In this document: one piece after another, positions 47,071 to 55,654 of the stretch
Numbering within the stretch: position 1 is the stretch's first letter
How the letters are laid out: every line of letters starts with the position of its first letter
NCBI GenBank assembly: GCA_046328715.1
Contig: JAXLWB010000003.1
Coordinates: 274,436-338,435, forward strand
Direction of reading: 5' to 3'
Length of the DNA: 64,000 nucleotides
Origin: JAXLWB01 sp046328715
GTDB lineage: Bacteria > Chloroflexota > Anaerolineae > Caldilineales > Caldilineaceae
Translations under genes and position numbers: made by a program
Notes under the pieces: model-generated
What the model saw: only the letters and a program-made list of their open reading frames with translations
Database searches by the model: none
What the model was told of the DNA's origin: nothing

Positions 47071-47090
47071 CAGGGTGAGGGGGTGACAAG

Positions 47091-47266
47091 GTGAAATTGG
47101 CAGTTAATGAAGTGAGTGTAGTGATTGATAGTCGCCGCATTGTCGAAGAGATTGGTCTCCATGTCGAGCCGGGAGAGATCGAGGGATTGAATTGCCGGTC
47201 GGCGTGATCACAGCCCTCCTTAGCGACTCCTTTTTTCTCTGGTTGATGCGTACCGCCAACCGGTAG
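47091..47266 (+). pseudogene. Deletion scar: ATPase N-terminus joined to permease C-terminus
   Basis: GTG at 47091 opens a FecE-like ATPase start (VNEVSVVIDSRRIVEEIGLH) that matches the gene at 52571 over some 30 codons (IESRRIVKEIALHVEPGEI). At about 47,182, just before the Walker A loop should begin, the DNA switches in another frame to ELPVGVITALLSDSFFLWLM, the last 25 codons of a FecCD permease, ending TAG at 47,264-47,266. The ATPase frame stops at 47,207. A deletion between neighbouring cassettes is the simplest explanation. It removed the ATPase body, any binding protein and most of a permease. Confidence 0.85.
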
Positions 47267-47280
47267 GGTGATAAAGGAAT

Positions 47281-47310
47281 CTGGTTCCCACGCTCTGCAT
47301 GGAACGAGCA
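47281..47310. repeat. Diverged copy of the GGTTCCCACG repeat
   Basis: CTGGTTCCCACGCTCTGCAT followed by GGAACGAGCA resembles the hairpin at 21,392, but the right arm is degraded. It follows the deletion scar. Confidence 0.45.
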
Positions 47311-47330
47311 AGTATGGAGAGTAAAAATAA

Positions 47331-48089
47331 ATGAAACGTGACAATACAATGACACGGCGATTCTTAATGGATGCGGGCATCACAGCAGGCATGCGTGTGC
47401 TTGAGATCGGCTGTGGCAATGGAGAGGTTACCCAGGAATTAGCGGAACTGGTCGGCCCGTCCGGCAGCGTGGTGGCGCTCGACCGCAATGAAGGCGGGTT
47501 GGCGATGGCGAGCGAACGGATGAAGGAGCAAGGGATCGCGCATGTGCGCTTTGCGGCTGCCGATGTAACCAGAGATTTAGCGGCGCTGACGGCACTGCAG
47601 GGTGAGCCATTCGACGCCTTGGCCGGTCGTCGCGTGTTGATGTATTTGCCAGACCCGGCTGCGGTGCTTAGCTGCTTGGCCGGACGACTGCGCAGCGGGG
47701 GATTAGTAGTCTTTGAAGAAACGGATTCGACGATGGTCCCCGCCCGCATCGCACCGCTGGCCGCTCACGATCAAGTAACGGCGTGGCTTAGACGGATGCT
47801 CATTGCCGAAAACGCCAACCCCGCGATGGGGTTCGCCTTGCCGGCCACGCTGGTACAGGCGGGACTGCGCTTTGCACAAATCCGGGCCGAGGCGGTGATT
47901 CTCGGTCAAGGCACCCAGTTTCCGTACCCCGTGCTGCTGAAGATGATGCAGCCCCGGCTGGTCGCGGCCGGCATTGCCACCCAGTCAGAGGTCGATACGC
48001 TGGTGGATCAACTGGATGCTGAGTCCCGCGACCCTACAAACGTCTATATCGGGGCCATGAGCTTCTGCGCCTGGGCGTACAAGCCGTAA
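47331..48089 (+). CDS. Class I SAM-dependent methyltransferase
   Basis: The 252-residue protein has motif I VLEIGCGNGEVTQELA and the acidic loop VVALDRNEG, with FAAADVTRDL as motif II/III. Residues LMYLPDPAAVLSCLAGRLRSGG form the helix and strand after the active site. It is a small-molecule type methyltransferase of the UbiE/Tam kind; the acceptor is unknown. The ATG at 47331 has a weak GGAGAG some 14 bases upstream. It and the next gene precede nikABC and may modify a ligand handled by the island (inference). Confidence 0.82.
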   Translation: MKRDNTMTRRFLMDAGITAGMRVLEIGCGNGEVTQELAELVGPSGSVVALDRNEGGLAMASERMKEQGIAHVRFAAADVTRDLAALTALQGEPFDALAGRRVLMYLPDPAAVLSCLAGRLRSGGLVVFEETDSTMVPARIAPLAAHDQVTAWLRRMLIAENANPAMGFALPATLVQAGLRFAQIRAEAVILGQGTQFPYPVLLKMMQPRLVAAGIATQSEVDTLVDQLDAESRDPTNVYIGAMSFCAWAYKP

Positions 48090-48157
48090 CGGTGGTTTCG
48101 TGGCGTGTACCGCTTTCCCCCTGCGGAACTGCATCATGAGGAATGGTTTAGCCATCT

Positions 48158-48232
48158 TAGGACTTACGCACGGTCCGGCGGCTGAGCGGGTACCCACGGG
48201 GCGCGAAACCAGAGGACCGTACGTAAGTCCTA
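48158..48232. mobile_element. MITE-like 75-bp element
   Basis: TAGGACTTACGCACGGTCC (48158-48176) and GGACCGTACGTAAGTCCTA (48214-48232) are inverted with a single mismatch, around 37 bases. GGACTTACGCA ends are found on small non-autonomous elements in several phyla (from memory). A single end, TGCGTAAGTCCTA, occurs at about 53,401-53,413. No coding content. Confidence 0.65.
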
Positions 48233-48318
48233 CACCCTGAGCACCTTATGCTGTTGGGGCGATGTTACTTAATACAAGAGTTAGTAATCTTCAATTTTAT
48301 TATGGAGACTTACCCATC

Positions 48319-49098
48319 ATGACGATTCAAGCAACGGTCGATTGGCAGGGCTGGATGCAGCGTTGGGATGACCAGCAGACCGGCTATCTGCCCGACCGCG
48401 AAGAACGCTTCAACGCGATGTTTCAGGTGTTGCACACGTTATTGCCGCCGGATTTTGTGGCGCTTGACCTGGCGTGCGGGCCAGGCTCGATCAGCCAACG
48501 ACTGTTGACGCGCTTTCCCCAGGCCCGCAGCGTAGCGGTCGATCTCGACCCGGTGCTGCTGACCCTGGGCCAAAACGCCCTGGGTGATATGAACGGTCGC
48601 CTACGCTGGGTGGAAGCGGATCTCTCCCAGCGTGAGTGGGTGGACAAAGTGGGTGAAGGACAATTCGATGCCGTCTTGAGTACGACCGCTCTGCACTGGT
48701 TACGGGCAGGACACCTGGTGCAGCTTTTTAATACGCTAGCGAAAGTGATACGCCCCGGTGGGGTCTTCCTCAATGGCGACAATATCCCGTTCGGACCCCA
48801 GTTCCCAACCTTTGACCAGGTCGCCAAAAGCGTAGACCAGGCGCAACAAGCCGATGCCTTTACGCGGCACGGGGTGGAAAACTGGGAAAATTGGTGGGAA
48901 GCGATTGCTAAAGAACCAGGCATGGAGCCGCTACTCGCCGAACGCAAGCGCCGCTTTACCCCAACGAATCACGCCCCTGACGATTCGCAAAACCCAATCT
49001 CGGAGTTTTATCAATCCGCGTTGCGCAACGCCGGCTTCCGCGAGGTCGGCGTGATCTGGTGTAACTTGGACAATCAAATCATTATGGCAGTACGCTAA
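48319..49098 (+). CDS. Class I SAM-dependent methyltransferase (trans-aconitate-methyltransferase-like)
   Basis: The 259-residue protein has motif I ALDLACGPGSISQRLLTRF and the loop VAVDLDPVLL. Then LRWVEADLSQREW and STTALHWLRAGHLVQLFNTL follow, the last typical of Tam-like enzymes that methylate small carboxylates. A GGPG-like region with RPGGVFLNGDN completes the core. TGGAGA ten bases upstream supports the ATG at 48319 over the frame from 48262. It lies directly before nikA with a 14-base gap, so it is probably co-transcribed with the nickel/peptide-type importer. Confidence 0.83.
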   Translation: MTIQATVDWQGWMQRWDDQQTGYLPDREERFNAMFQVLHTLLPPDFVALDLACGPGSISQRLLTRFPQARSVAVDLDPVLLTLGQNALGDMNGRLRWVEADLSQREWVDKVGEGQFDAVLSTTALHWLRAGHLVQLFNTLAKVIRPGGVFLNGDNIPFGPQFPTFDQVAKSVDQAQQADAFTRHGVENWENWWEAIAKEPGMEPLLAERKRRFTPTNHAPDDSQNPISEFYQSALRNAGFREVGVIWCNLDNQIIMAVR

Positions 49099-49112
49099 CA
49101 AGGAGCGAACAA

Positions 49113-50717
49113 GTGAAAAACAAACAAGTATATTGGTTTAGTGTGTTGATGTTGGTTGCCGTTTTGCTGGCGGGTTGTATTGCCGCACCCACCGGCGGAG
49201 GCGCGCCAACCACTAATGAGGCAAATGTCGAACAGACCTTTATCGTCGCTTCCACCAGGGATGTGGGTGAATTGAACCCGCATAACTACGGTTCCAGTTT
49301 TCCGGCGTTAGACATGGTTTATGAACCACTGGTGCGCTATGCTGCTGATGGCACGCTACAACCGGGTTTGGCCGAGTCGTGGACGCACTCTGAAGATGGC
49401 TTAACCTGGAGCTTCAAACTGCGCCAAGGGGTCACCTTTCACGATGGCACACCCTTCAACGCCGCGGCGGCCAAGTGGAATCTAGAACGCTGGGTCGGCA
49501 ACGAGGATCACAACTGGCTGCCCACAACCAATCTGATTGATTCGATTGAAACGCCGGATGAGTACACCCTCGTCCTCCACACCAAAGAGTTTTACTATGC
49601 CCTGGTGCAGGAATTGGCATTGGTGCGCCCGGTGCGTTTTCTCAGCCCCAACGGGGTGGATGCGACTGGCGCCTTCGTCAAAGCGATTGGCACCGGGCCG
49701 TGGCAGTTACAAGAGTATGTCAAGGATCAGCGCGCCGTCTTTGTACCCTATCCCAACTATTGGGGAACCAAGCCAAAACTGGACAAAGTGGTCTTCGATG
49801 TCATCCCCGACCCGCAGACCCGGGTGGCGGCGCTGTTGAGCGGCGAAGTCCACCTGATCGGCGGTGAAAATTTGGGCAGCATCCCGCTGGAAAGTGTGCT
49901 GGCGTTGCGTAATAATGCCGATGTCGCGCTATTGACCGGCGAAGGCAGCACCAGTTTTGTCATGCACATGAACTACCAACGCGCCCCTTTTAATGACCCC
50001 AAAGTGCGCGCGGCCATCAACCACGCCATCAACCGCGAGGGGATTGCCAAACAGGTCTTTAGCGGGCTGGCTTCCCCAGCCACGGGCCTGTTCCCGGCCA
50101 CCATTCCCTACGCTGGTAGCCCTCTGCCCGAAACCTACACCTTCGACTTAGAAAAGGCCAAGAGTCTGCTGGCGGAAGCCGGTTGGACACCCGGCAGCGA
50201 TGGGTTGGTGAGCAAAGATGGCAAACCCTTGCAAGTGCGCTTAGTAGCGGATAGTGAGGCCTTCCCGCAGGTTAAATCGATGGCAGAGGTCGTGCAAGCC
50301 AATCTACAAGCGATTGGCATCGGCGTCGAGATTCGCCTATTCGAGTATGAAGCCTGGCGCGCCGCCATCGCCGCCGATGAGTTTGAGCTGGACATTTTGC
50401 TTACCTGGGGCGCGCCTTATGACCCCCATTCTAGCCTGACTGCCTTTTTCAAAACTGGCTATACCACAAGCGCTGGACAGATGTTTAACAGCCCCGAACT
50501 GGACAAAATCCTCACCGCCATCAGCAGTGAAAAAGACGATACCGCGCGTCAAGCCGCTTATGATGCCTTCTGGCGCAATCTGGATGAAAACGCCGCCGTG
50601 GCGCCGCTGGTCTATTCGCAACGTATCTATGCACTGCGTAAGAATGTGAGCGGCTTCGAACTGGCCGGCACTGAATACGAACTTGCGCTCCAGAATGTGA
50701 CGATCAGCGCGCCATGA
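49113..50717 (+). CDS. nikA: NikA-like (SBP_bac_5) substrate-binding lipoprotein
   Basis: The 534-residue lipoprotein (lipobox LLAGC) has the family 5 pattern and closely follows NikA landmarks: VGELNPHNYG, MVYEPLVRYAADG, SWTHSEDGLTWSFKLRQGV, IGTGPWQLQE, NYWGTKP, VIPDPQTRVAAL and TWGAPYDPHSSL. In NikA these frame a site for a nickel chelate such as Ni-(His)2; related CntA binds staphylopine. A nickel or opine-metallophore ligand is therefore more likely than a peptide, but the ligand cannot be settled by eye. It is the first gene of a nikABC unit. Confidence 0.85.
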   Translation: MKNKQVYWFSVLMLVAVLLAGCIAAPTGGGAPTTNEANVEQTFIVASTRDVGELNPHNYGSSFPALDMVYEPLVRYAADGTLQPGLAESWTHSEDGLTWSFKLRQGVTFHDGTPFNAAAAKWNLERWVGNEDHNWLPTTNLIDSIETPDEYTLVLHTKEFYYALVQELALVRPVRFLSPNGVDATGAFVKAIGTGPWQLQEYVKDQRAVFVPYPNYWGTKPKLDKVVFDVIPDPQTRVAALLSGEVHLIGGENLGSIPLESVLALRNNADVALLTGEGSTSFVMHMNYQRAPFNDPKVRAAINHAINREGIAKQVFSGLASPATGLFPATIPYAGSPLPETYTFDLEKAKSLLAEAGWTPGSDGLVSKDGKPLQVRLVADSEAFPQVKSMAEVVQANLQAIGIGVEIRLFEYEAWRAAIAADEFELDILLTWGAPYDPHSSLTAFFKTGYTTSAGQMFNSPELDKILTAISSEKDDTARQAAYDAFWRNLDENAAVAPLVYSQRIYALRKNVSGFELAGTEYELALQNVTISAP

Positions 50718-51646
50718 TGCGTTTTCTGTTACGGCGGGCGGCAGGTATGGTCGCAACCCTGTTCGCTACTAGCCTGCTTACCTATCTGTTGCTCTTCCTG
50801 GGCGATGGCGATCCGGCGGCAGTGATTGTGGCGCGGCGCACAGGCGTAATGCCCAGCGCCGCGCAGATCGCCCAGGTGCGCGCCCAATACGGGCTGGACC
50901 GCCCGGTGATCATGCAATATGCCGCCTGGCTGGGACAGGTGGTGCGCGGTGATTTTGGTTACTCCATTCGCACCGGTCAGCCGGTGTTGGTGGAGATTGG
51001 GGCGCGGCTGGGAACGACCTTGGCCTTGGCTGGGTTGACAATGGGGGTGACGGTCGGGCTTGGCTTGGCGATTGGTCTGATAGCAGCCTTCTACGAAGGG
51101 TCGCGCTTTGATCAAGTGACGCGCTTGCTGGCCTTGATCGGCGTGGCTGTGCCCAATTTCTGGTTGGCGTTTCTGCTGATCCTGCTCTTTGCCGTCTATC
51201 TGCACTGGCTCCCTTCGCATGGCGTGAGTCAGCCGACCAGTGTGATCCTGCCGGTGGTGACGTTGGCTTGCGCCAATGTCGCCACGCTCAGCCAGTTGAC
51301 CCGTTCGCTGCTGCGCACAGTCCGTCATCAGGATTTTGTACGCACCGCCCGCGCCAAGGGGCTCAGCACCCGCACGACTTGGTTGCGTCATGCGCTGCCC
51401 AATGTATCCGCACCACTCTTGACGCTGGTGGCCAGCCAGTTTGCCAACATTGCCACTGGCGCGGTGATTATCGAGACGATCTTTGCCTGGCCCGGGATCG
51501 GCAACTTTTATCTGTTGGCGGTAAGTTTTCGCGACATTCCTGTGATCCAGGCCATGGTGCTGCTCTTCGCCGCTATCTTTGTTGGCATCAACTTCCTGGT
51601 CGATCTGGCCTATGCCTGGTTCGACCCACGCATTCGTCTGGCATAA
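50714..51646 (+). CDS. nikB: NikB-like (DppB-type) permease
   Basis: The 310-residue protein has six membrane helices and the family's loops: YGLDRPVIMQYAAWLGQVVR and GDFGYSIRTGQPV near the start, and the coupling loop VRTARAKGLSTRTTWLRHAL (EAA-like motif). ETIFAWPGIG ends the conserved core. Its ATG overlaps the nikA stop codon. It should pair with the permease directly downstream. Confidence 0.88.
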   Translation: MMRFLLRRAAGMVATLFATSLLTYLLLFLGDGDPAAVIVARRTGVMPSAAQIAQVRAQYGLDRPVIMQYAAWLGQVVRGDFGYSIRTGQPVLVEIGARLGTTLALAGLTMGVTVGLGLAIGLIAAFYEGSRFDQVTRLLALIGVAVPNFWLAFLLILLFAVYLHWLPSHGVSQPTSVILPVVTLACANVATLSQLTRSLLRTVRHQDFVRTARAKGLSTRTTWLRHALPNVSAPLLTLVASQFANIATGAVIIETIFAWPGIGNFYLLAVSFRDIPVIQAMVLLFAAIFVGINFLVDLAYAWFDPRIRLA

Positions 51647-51649
51647 ATT

Positions 51650-52516
51650 ATGGCATCTCTCTCGGCATCCTTAGCCACCACTTCAGCCCGGCCACTCCGC
51701 CAGCGGCGGGCTGGGTGGCGCTATCCCTGGTTACTGGTTGGGCTGCTGGCGCTGTTAGGGCTATTGTTGACAGCGCTGTGTGCGCCGCTGCTGGCACCCT
51801 ATGATCCAGCCGCTCAGGATTTAAATATAGGCATGTCCACGCCGTCGCTGGCACACCCGCTCGGCACTGATCAACTGGGGCGTGATCTGTTGAGCCGGCT
51901 GCTGTGGGCAGGGCGCAGTTCGCTTACGGTGGTGTTGAGCATATTGGCCTGCTGTCTGCTGCTGGGGTCATCGATTGGTCTCGTCGCTGGTTATGTGGGC
52001 GGTCTGACCGATGAACTGTTGATGCGTGGGGTTGATCTCTTCCTGGCTTTGCCTGGTTTTCTGCTGGCATTGGCATTGGTCGGTGCGCTGGGACCAGGTC
52101 TCTTCACGTTGATGCTGGCATTGACCATCACCTGGTGGCCGACCTATGCTCGCCTGGTGCGCAGCCAAACTCTGACGCTGCGCAGCGCCGACTATCTGCT
52201 GGCGGCCCAAGCCATCGGCGCTGGACATGGACAGATCATGCGCCGCCATTTGACGCCAGCCTTGATTGGACCAGTGCTGGTGCAGATCAGTCTGGATATC
52301 GGTCATCTGATCTTGACGATTGCGGCCTTAGGCTTTCTGGGGTTGGGCATCCAACCACCGTCCCCGGAATGGGGTGTGATGCTCGTCGACGCACGTCCGT
52401 ATATGCAAGTTGCGCCCCATCTGGTGCTGGCGCCGGGGCTAGCGATCTTTGGCACAGTGTTGAGTGCCAATCTGGTGGCCGACGGGCTGGAGCAGTGGTT
52501 GAATCCGTGGAAATAA
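51650..52516 (+). CDS. nikC: NikC-like (DppC-type) permease
   Basis: The 288-residue protein shows HPLGTDQLGRDLLSRLLWAG, the DppC-type start of the conserved domain. YARLVRSQTLTLRSADYLLA is the coupling region, and LGIQPPSPEWGVMLVDARPY is the conserved end. It starts three bases after nikB. No NikD or NikE ATPase follows: the next gene is a FecE-type ATPase of a different importer class. Either the ATPases are elsewhere on the chromosome or the unit is incomplete. Confidence 0.88.
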   Translation: MASLSASLATTSARPLRQRRAGWRYPWLLVGLLALLGLLLTALCAPLLAPYDPAAQDLNIGMSTPSLAHPLGTDQLGRDLLSRLLWAGRSSLTVVLSILACCLLLGSSIGLVAGYVGGLTDELLMRGVDLFLALPGFLLALALVGALGPGLFTLMLALTITWWPTYARLVRSQTLTLRSADYLLAAQAIGAGHGQIMRRHLTPALIGPVLVQISLDIGHLILTIAALGFLGLGIQPPSPEWGVMLVDARPYMQVAPHLVLAPGLAIFGTVLSANLVADGLEQWLNPWK

Positions 52517-52570
52517 GCGAAAACCAGGAACGTGGTGACAGCCCGTTGTACTGACAAACTGAGGTAAATC

Positions 52571-53341
52571 ATGCAATTAGAAGTTAATAACGTTGCAGTT
52601 CAAATCGAAAGTCGGCGGATTGTGAAGGAGATTGCGCTCCATGTCGAGCCAGGGGAGATCGTCGGCTTAATCGGACCGAACGGCAGCGGGAAATCAACGT
52701 TGCTGCGCTCGATCTACCGGCTGTTGCGACCGGTGGCGGGCTATGTGCAACTAGGTGGCGATGACATCTGGAAGCTCAGCGCACGCGAGTCGGCGCGACG
52801 CACCGGTGTCGTTGTGCAGGAGACGCCGAGTGATTTCGAGTTCACCGTACGCGAAGTGGTGGAGATGGGACGCACACCGCACAAGGGCTTGCTGGAAGCG
52901 GACAACCAAGGCGATGAGCAGATTGTGCAGGAAGCGCTGCATCGGGTCAACATGGCTGAATTTGGCGAACGCAGCTTTAACACACTTTCTGGCGGCGAAA
53001 AGCAGCGCGTGTTGGTGGCGCGGGCCTTGGCGCAACAGCCGAAACTATTGGTGCTGGATGAGCCGACCAATCATCTCGACATCCGCTATCAACTGGAAAT
53101 TCTCAACTTGGTGCGCAGCCTGGGTATCACGACCTTGGTCACCTTGCACGATCTGAATCTAGCCGCCGCCTATTGCCACCGGCTTTATCTGTTAGCAGCG
53201 GGGCGCATCGCCGTAGCTGGTGCGCCGGAGGAGGTATTGACGCCGCAATGGGTACGTTCGGTCTATGGAGTGGACGCGGTGCGCGGGCAACATCCGATCA
53301 CTGGGCGCTTGCAGTTGGCTTTTGTGGCAGCAGATCGCTAA
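52571..53341 (+). CDS. FecE/BtuD-like metallophore ABC ATPase
   Basis: The 256-residue ATPase has Walker A IGPNGSGKSTLLRSIYRLL, the Q-loop VVQETPSDFEFTVREVVEMG and signature LSGGEKQRVLVARALAQ. Walker B is LLVLDEPTNHLDI and the switch His is in LHDLNLAA. The FTVREVVEMGRTPHKG segment is characteristic of ATPases for siderophores, haem or B12. Two type-matched lipoproteins and a FecCD permease follow. GAGGT lies upstream of the ATG. Its N-terminus is the closest match to the truncated ATPase at 47091. Confidence 0.93.
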   Translation: MQLEVNNVAVQIESRRIVKEIALHVEPGEIVGLIGPNGSGKSTLLRSIYRLLRPVAGYVQLGGDDIWKLSARESARRTGVVVQETPSDFEFTVREVVEMGRTPHKGLLEADNQGDEQIVQEALHRVNMAEFGERSFNTLSGGEKQRVLVARALAQQPKLLVLDEPTNHLDIRYQLEILNLVRSLGITTLVTLHDLNLAAAYCHRLYLLAAGRIAVAGAPEEVLTPQWVRSVYGVDAVRGQHPITGRLQLAFVAADR

Positions 53342-53353
53342 GCGAAATTATGA

Positions 53354-53400
53354 CCTCCCCCTTGGTCCCTCTCTAACTTGGAGAGGGACCAAGGGGAGGG
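53354..53400 (+). terminator. Strong hairpin after the FecE-like ATPase
   Basis: CCTCCCCCTTGGTCCCTCTC and GAGAGGGACCAAGGGGAGGG form a stem of 16 perfect inner pairs around a 7-base loop. It separates the ATPase from the binding proteins downstream. A MITE-like end (TGCGTAAGTCCTA) follows immediately. Confidence 0.75.
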
Positions 53401-53466
53401 TGCGTAAGTCCTATGCATTAAAAATTAAAACAGGTACGACAAACAATAAAAAAGGAGAATATTTCA

Positions 53467-54465
53467 ATGAAAGTTTCAACCAAATTGTTGGGTGGGTTGC
53501 TGGCATTGGCGCTGTTGCTGGCGGCTTGCGTGCCAATTCAAGCCCCCTCCGCTCAACAGGCCGACAGTAGTAATGGTCAAAGTGCGGCTGGCTACCCTGT
53601 CACTATTGAAAGTTGTGGCCGAACCATGACTTTTACCAAGCCACCGGAACGGGTCTATACCACCTATTGGAACAGCGCCGATTTGCTGATCCGCCTCGGT
53701 CTCGGTGACCGGGTGATCGCCAATGCCTATCAGGGCGACACCCAAGGTGGTGATATTGCCGAGGCGTACAACCAGATCCCCAACCAATTTGCCAAGTACC
53801 CTGCCAAAGAGGAAGTTTTCGCGCTCAAGCCCGACCTGATCCTGGCTTCCTACGACACCTTCGACTTCCGTCCGGAGACTGGCACCCCAGCGCTAGAGGA
53901 TGTGCTTGCGGCCAATATTCCTGTCTACAGCATGAGTACTGAGTGCGGTAGCGGCAAGGCTACCGAAGCGACCTTTGCCATGTTCTACGAAGATGTGCGC
54001 AATGTCGGCAAAATTTTCGGCGTGACAGAACGCGCCGAAGCCTTGGTGCAGGAGATGCAAACACGCATCGCTGCTGTGCAGGCTAAGGTAGCCGGACGTC
54101 CCGTTGTCAAGGCGTTGATCTACTACGGCGGCGAGGGGCCATTGGGGGTTTTCACTAACGGCGTCTACGGAGATATTCTCAAGTTGGCTGGCGGCGAGAC
54201 GATCTTCCCGGACACCGATAATACAGCGCCACAAGTCAGCATCGAAGAAGTTGCTGTGCGCGCCCCAGAGGTTTTCCTCTGTATCGAATATGGTACATCG
54301 TTTGCTGATATGCAGGCATTTCTCTTCAAGACCTTTCCCAACTCACCGGCCGGCCAAAACCAACGGGCTGCCCTTGTGCCGGATGGCACCACGCCGGCTA
54401 GCTACCGCACCGTTGCAGCAATCGAGGCGTTTGCCAAAGTCTTTCATCCAGAGGCGTTTCAGTAA
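53467..54465 (+). CDS. FecB-like binding lipoprotein, type 2
   Basis: The 332-residue lipoprotein (lipobox LLAAC) opens YPVTIESCGRTMTFTKPPER, then has KEEVFALKPDLILASYDTF, YSMSTECG and GEGPLGVFTNGVYGDILKLA. It ends FHPEAFQ, as does the fused protein at 39135. This is the helical-backbone binding-protein fold for iron-siderophore-like chelates. AAGGAG lies before the ATG. The next gene encodes a type 1 protein, giving one of each type side by side, as in the fused gene at 57642. Confidence 0.92.
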   Translation: MKVSTKLLGGLLALALLLAACVPIQAPSAQQADSSNGQSAAGYPVTIESCGRTMTFTKPPERVYTTYWNSADLLIRLGLGDRVIANAYQGDTQGGDIAEAYNQIPNQFAKYPAKEEVFALKPDLILASYDTFDFRPETGTPALEDVLAANIPVYSMSTECGSGKATEATFAMFYEDVRNVGKIFGVTERAEALVQEMQTRIAAVQAKVAGRPVVKALIYYGGEGPLGVFTNGVYGDILKLAGGETIFPDTDNTAPQVSIEEVAVRAPEVFLCIEYGTSFADMQAFLFKTFPNSPAGQNQRAALVPDGTTPASYRTVAAIEAFAKVFHPEAFQ

Positions 54466-54566
54466 GTACTGCTGATTGAAAAGTCACGAGCTAGTGCTCG
54501 CTATGCTCTTTTCGGTGAGCGAATACAAAAACATTTACAACCAACAATATCCAGGAGAACATACCA

Positions 54567-55604
54567 ATGAAAGTGTCAAATAAGTTGTGGGGTGGGTTGC
54601 TGACGGCGAGTTTGTTGCTGGCAGCCTGTGCCCCGGTCCAGCCAGGATCTTCCCAACCAGCAGCCAGCGCAGACAACCAAAGTGCAACCGGCTACCCCGT
54701 CACTGTCACCGACTGCGGCGGTCGCGAGACCACCTACACTAAGGCACCGGAGCGGGTGGTGACGCTCGACCCTGCCGTCACCGAATCGTTGTTGCTACTA
54801 GGACTGAAGGACAAGATCGTCGGCTTTACCGAGTTTCAAGAGGCTGGTCAACGCTGGGCAGTTACACAGGCCGAGATGGATGCGTTACACGTCATCAACG
54901 AAAACATGATGTACCCATCCAAAGAGGCGATCGTCGCTCTTTCGCCTGACCTGGTCACGTCGGTCTATCCATCTGCGCTGTTGGAGAACAAGGAACTGCC
55001 CGACCGCGAAGGTTGGACCAAGTTGGGGGTCAACTCCTACCTGATGCAGGGTGAATGCCATCTTTCGACGACGCCGGTGACCGATTTTTCACTGCTTTAC
55101 GCCGACCTGCGCAACTTTGGGGCGATCTTTGGCGTGAAGGATCGGGCTGAAGCCGAGATTGCCAAGTTGCAGGCGCGCGTCGAGGAATTGCAGAAGAAGG
55201 CCAAAGATGCGGGCTTACAACCATTGACGGTCTGGAGTTATAGCGGCGAACAGGATCCCTACCCGGCGGGCGGCGTCGGCACACCGAATGCGATCATCAC
55301 ACTCGCTGGTGCCAAGAATGCTTTCGGCGATGTGCTGCGCGATTATGATGCCATCAGTTGGGAAGAGATCGTCAAGCGCAACCCGGATGTGATCTGGGTA
55401 ATGACTTCGGCGGGCGAGGGCATGTTTATCAACGAACTCAATGGCATCAAGGAAAAACTGGCCGCCGACCCACGCCTAGTCAACATCACCGCCATGCAGA
55501 AACAAGCCTTTGTCGTGGTTTCGTACAACGAAGGTGGCATCACCACGCCGCGCAACGTCGATGCACTGGAGCAGATGATCGACGGGTTGATCGCACTGAA
55601 ATAG
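54567..55604 (+). CDS. FecB-like binding lipoprotein, type 1
   Basis: The 345-residue lipoprotein (lipobox LLAAC) opens YPVTVTDCGGRETTYTKAPE and has VVTLDPAVTESLLLLGLKDK, then KEAIVALSPDLVTSVYPSAL, GVNSYLMQGECH and SWEEIVKRNPDVIWV. It is closest by eye to the first half of the fused protein at 57642 and to 34073. Its leader and ribosome site (CAGGAGAA) nearly repeat those of the gene before it (MKVS(T/N)KL(L/W)GGLL), showing that the leaders were duplicated too. The hairpin 10 bases after its stop separates it from the permease. Confidence 0.92.
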   Translation: MKVSNKLWGGLLTASLLLAACAPVQPGSSQPAASADNQSATGYPVTVTDCGGRETTYTKAPERVVTLDPAVTESLLLLGLKDKIVGFTEFQEAGQRWAVTQAEMDALHVINENMMYPSKEAIVALSPDLVTSVYPSALLENKELPDREGWTKLGVNSYLMQGECHLSTTPVTDFSLLYADLRNFGAIFGVKDRAEAEIAKLQARVEELQKKAKDAGLQPLTVWSYSGEQDPYPAGGVGTPNAIITLAGAKNAFGDVLRDYDAISWEEIVKRNPDVIWVMTSAGEGMFINELNGIKEKLAADPRLVNITAMQKQAFVVVSYNEGGITTPRNVDALEQMIDGLIALK

Positions 55605-55614
55605 TCAGTTTATC

Positions 55615-55654
55615 GAGACACCGTACCGCAACTGTGTCTGCGGTACGGTGTCTC
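55615..55654 (+). terminator. Perfect 16-bp hairpin between binding protein and permease
   Basis: GAGACACCGTACCGCA (55615-55630) and its exact complement (55639-55654) flank an 8-base loop, ten bases after the stop codon. It would make the lipoprotein mRNA more abundant than the permease part, a common arrangement for binding-protein-dependent importers. Confidence 0.8.

Noticed and set aside
47331..49098. Opine-metallophore synthesis genes (cntKLM-like)
   Set aside because: The enzymes are ordinary class I methyltransferases without nicotianamine-synthase features, and no opine dehydrogenase is present.
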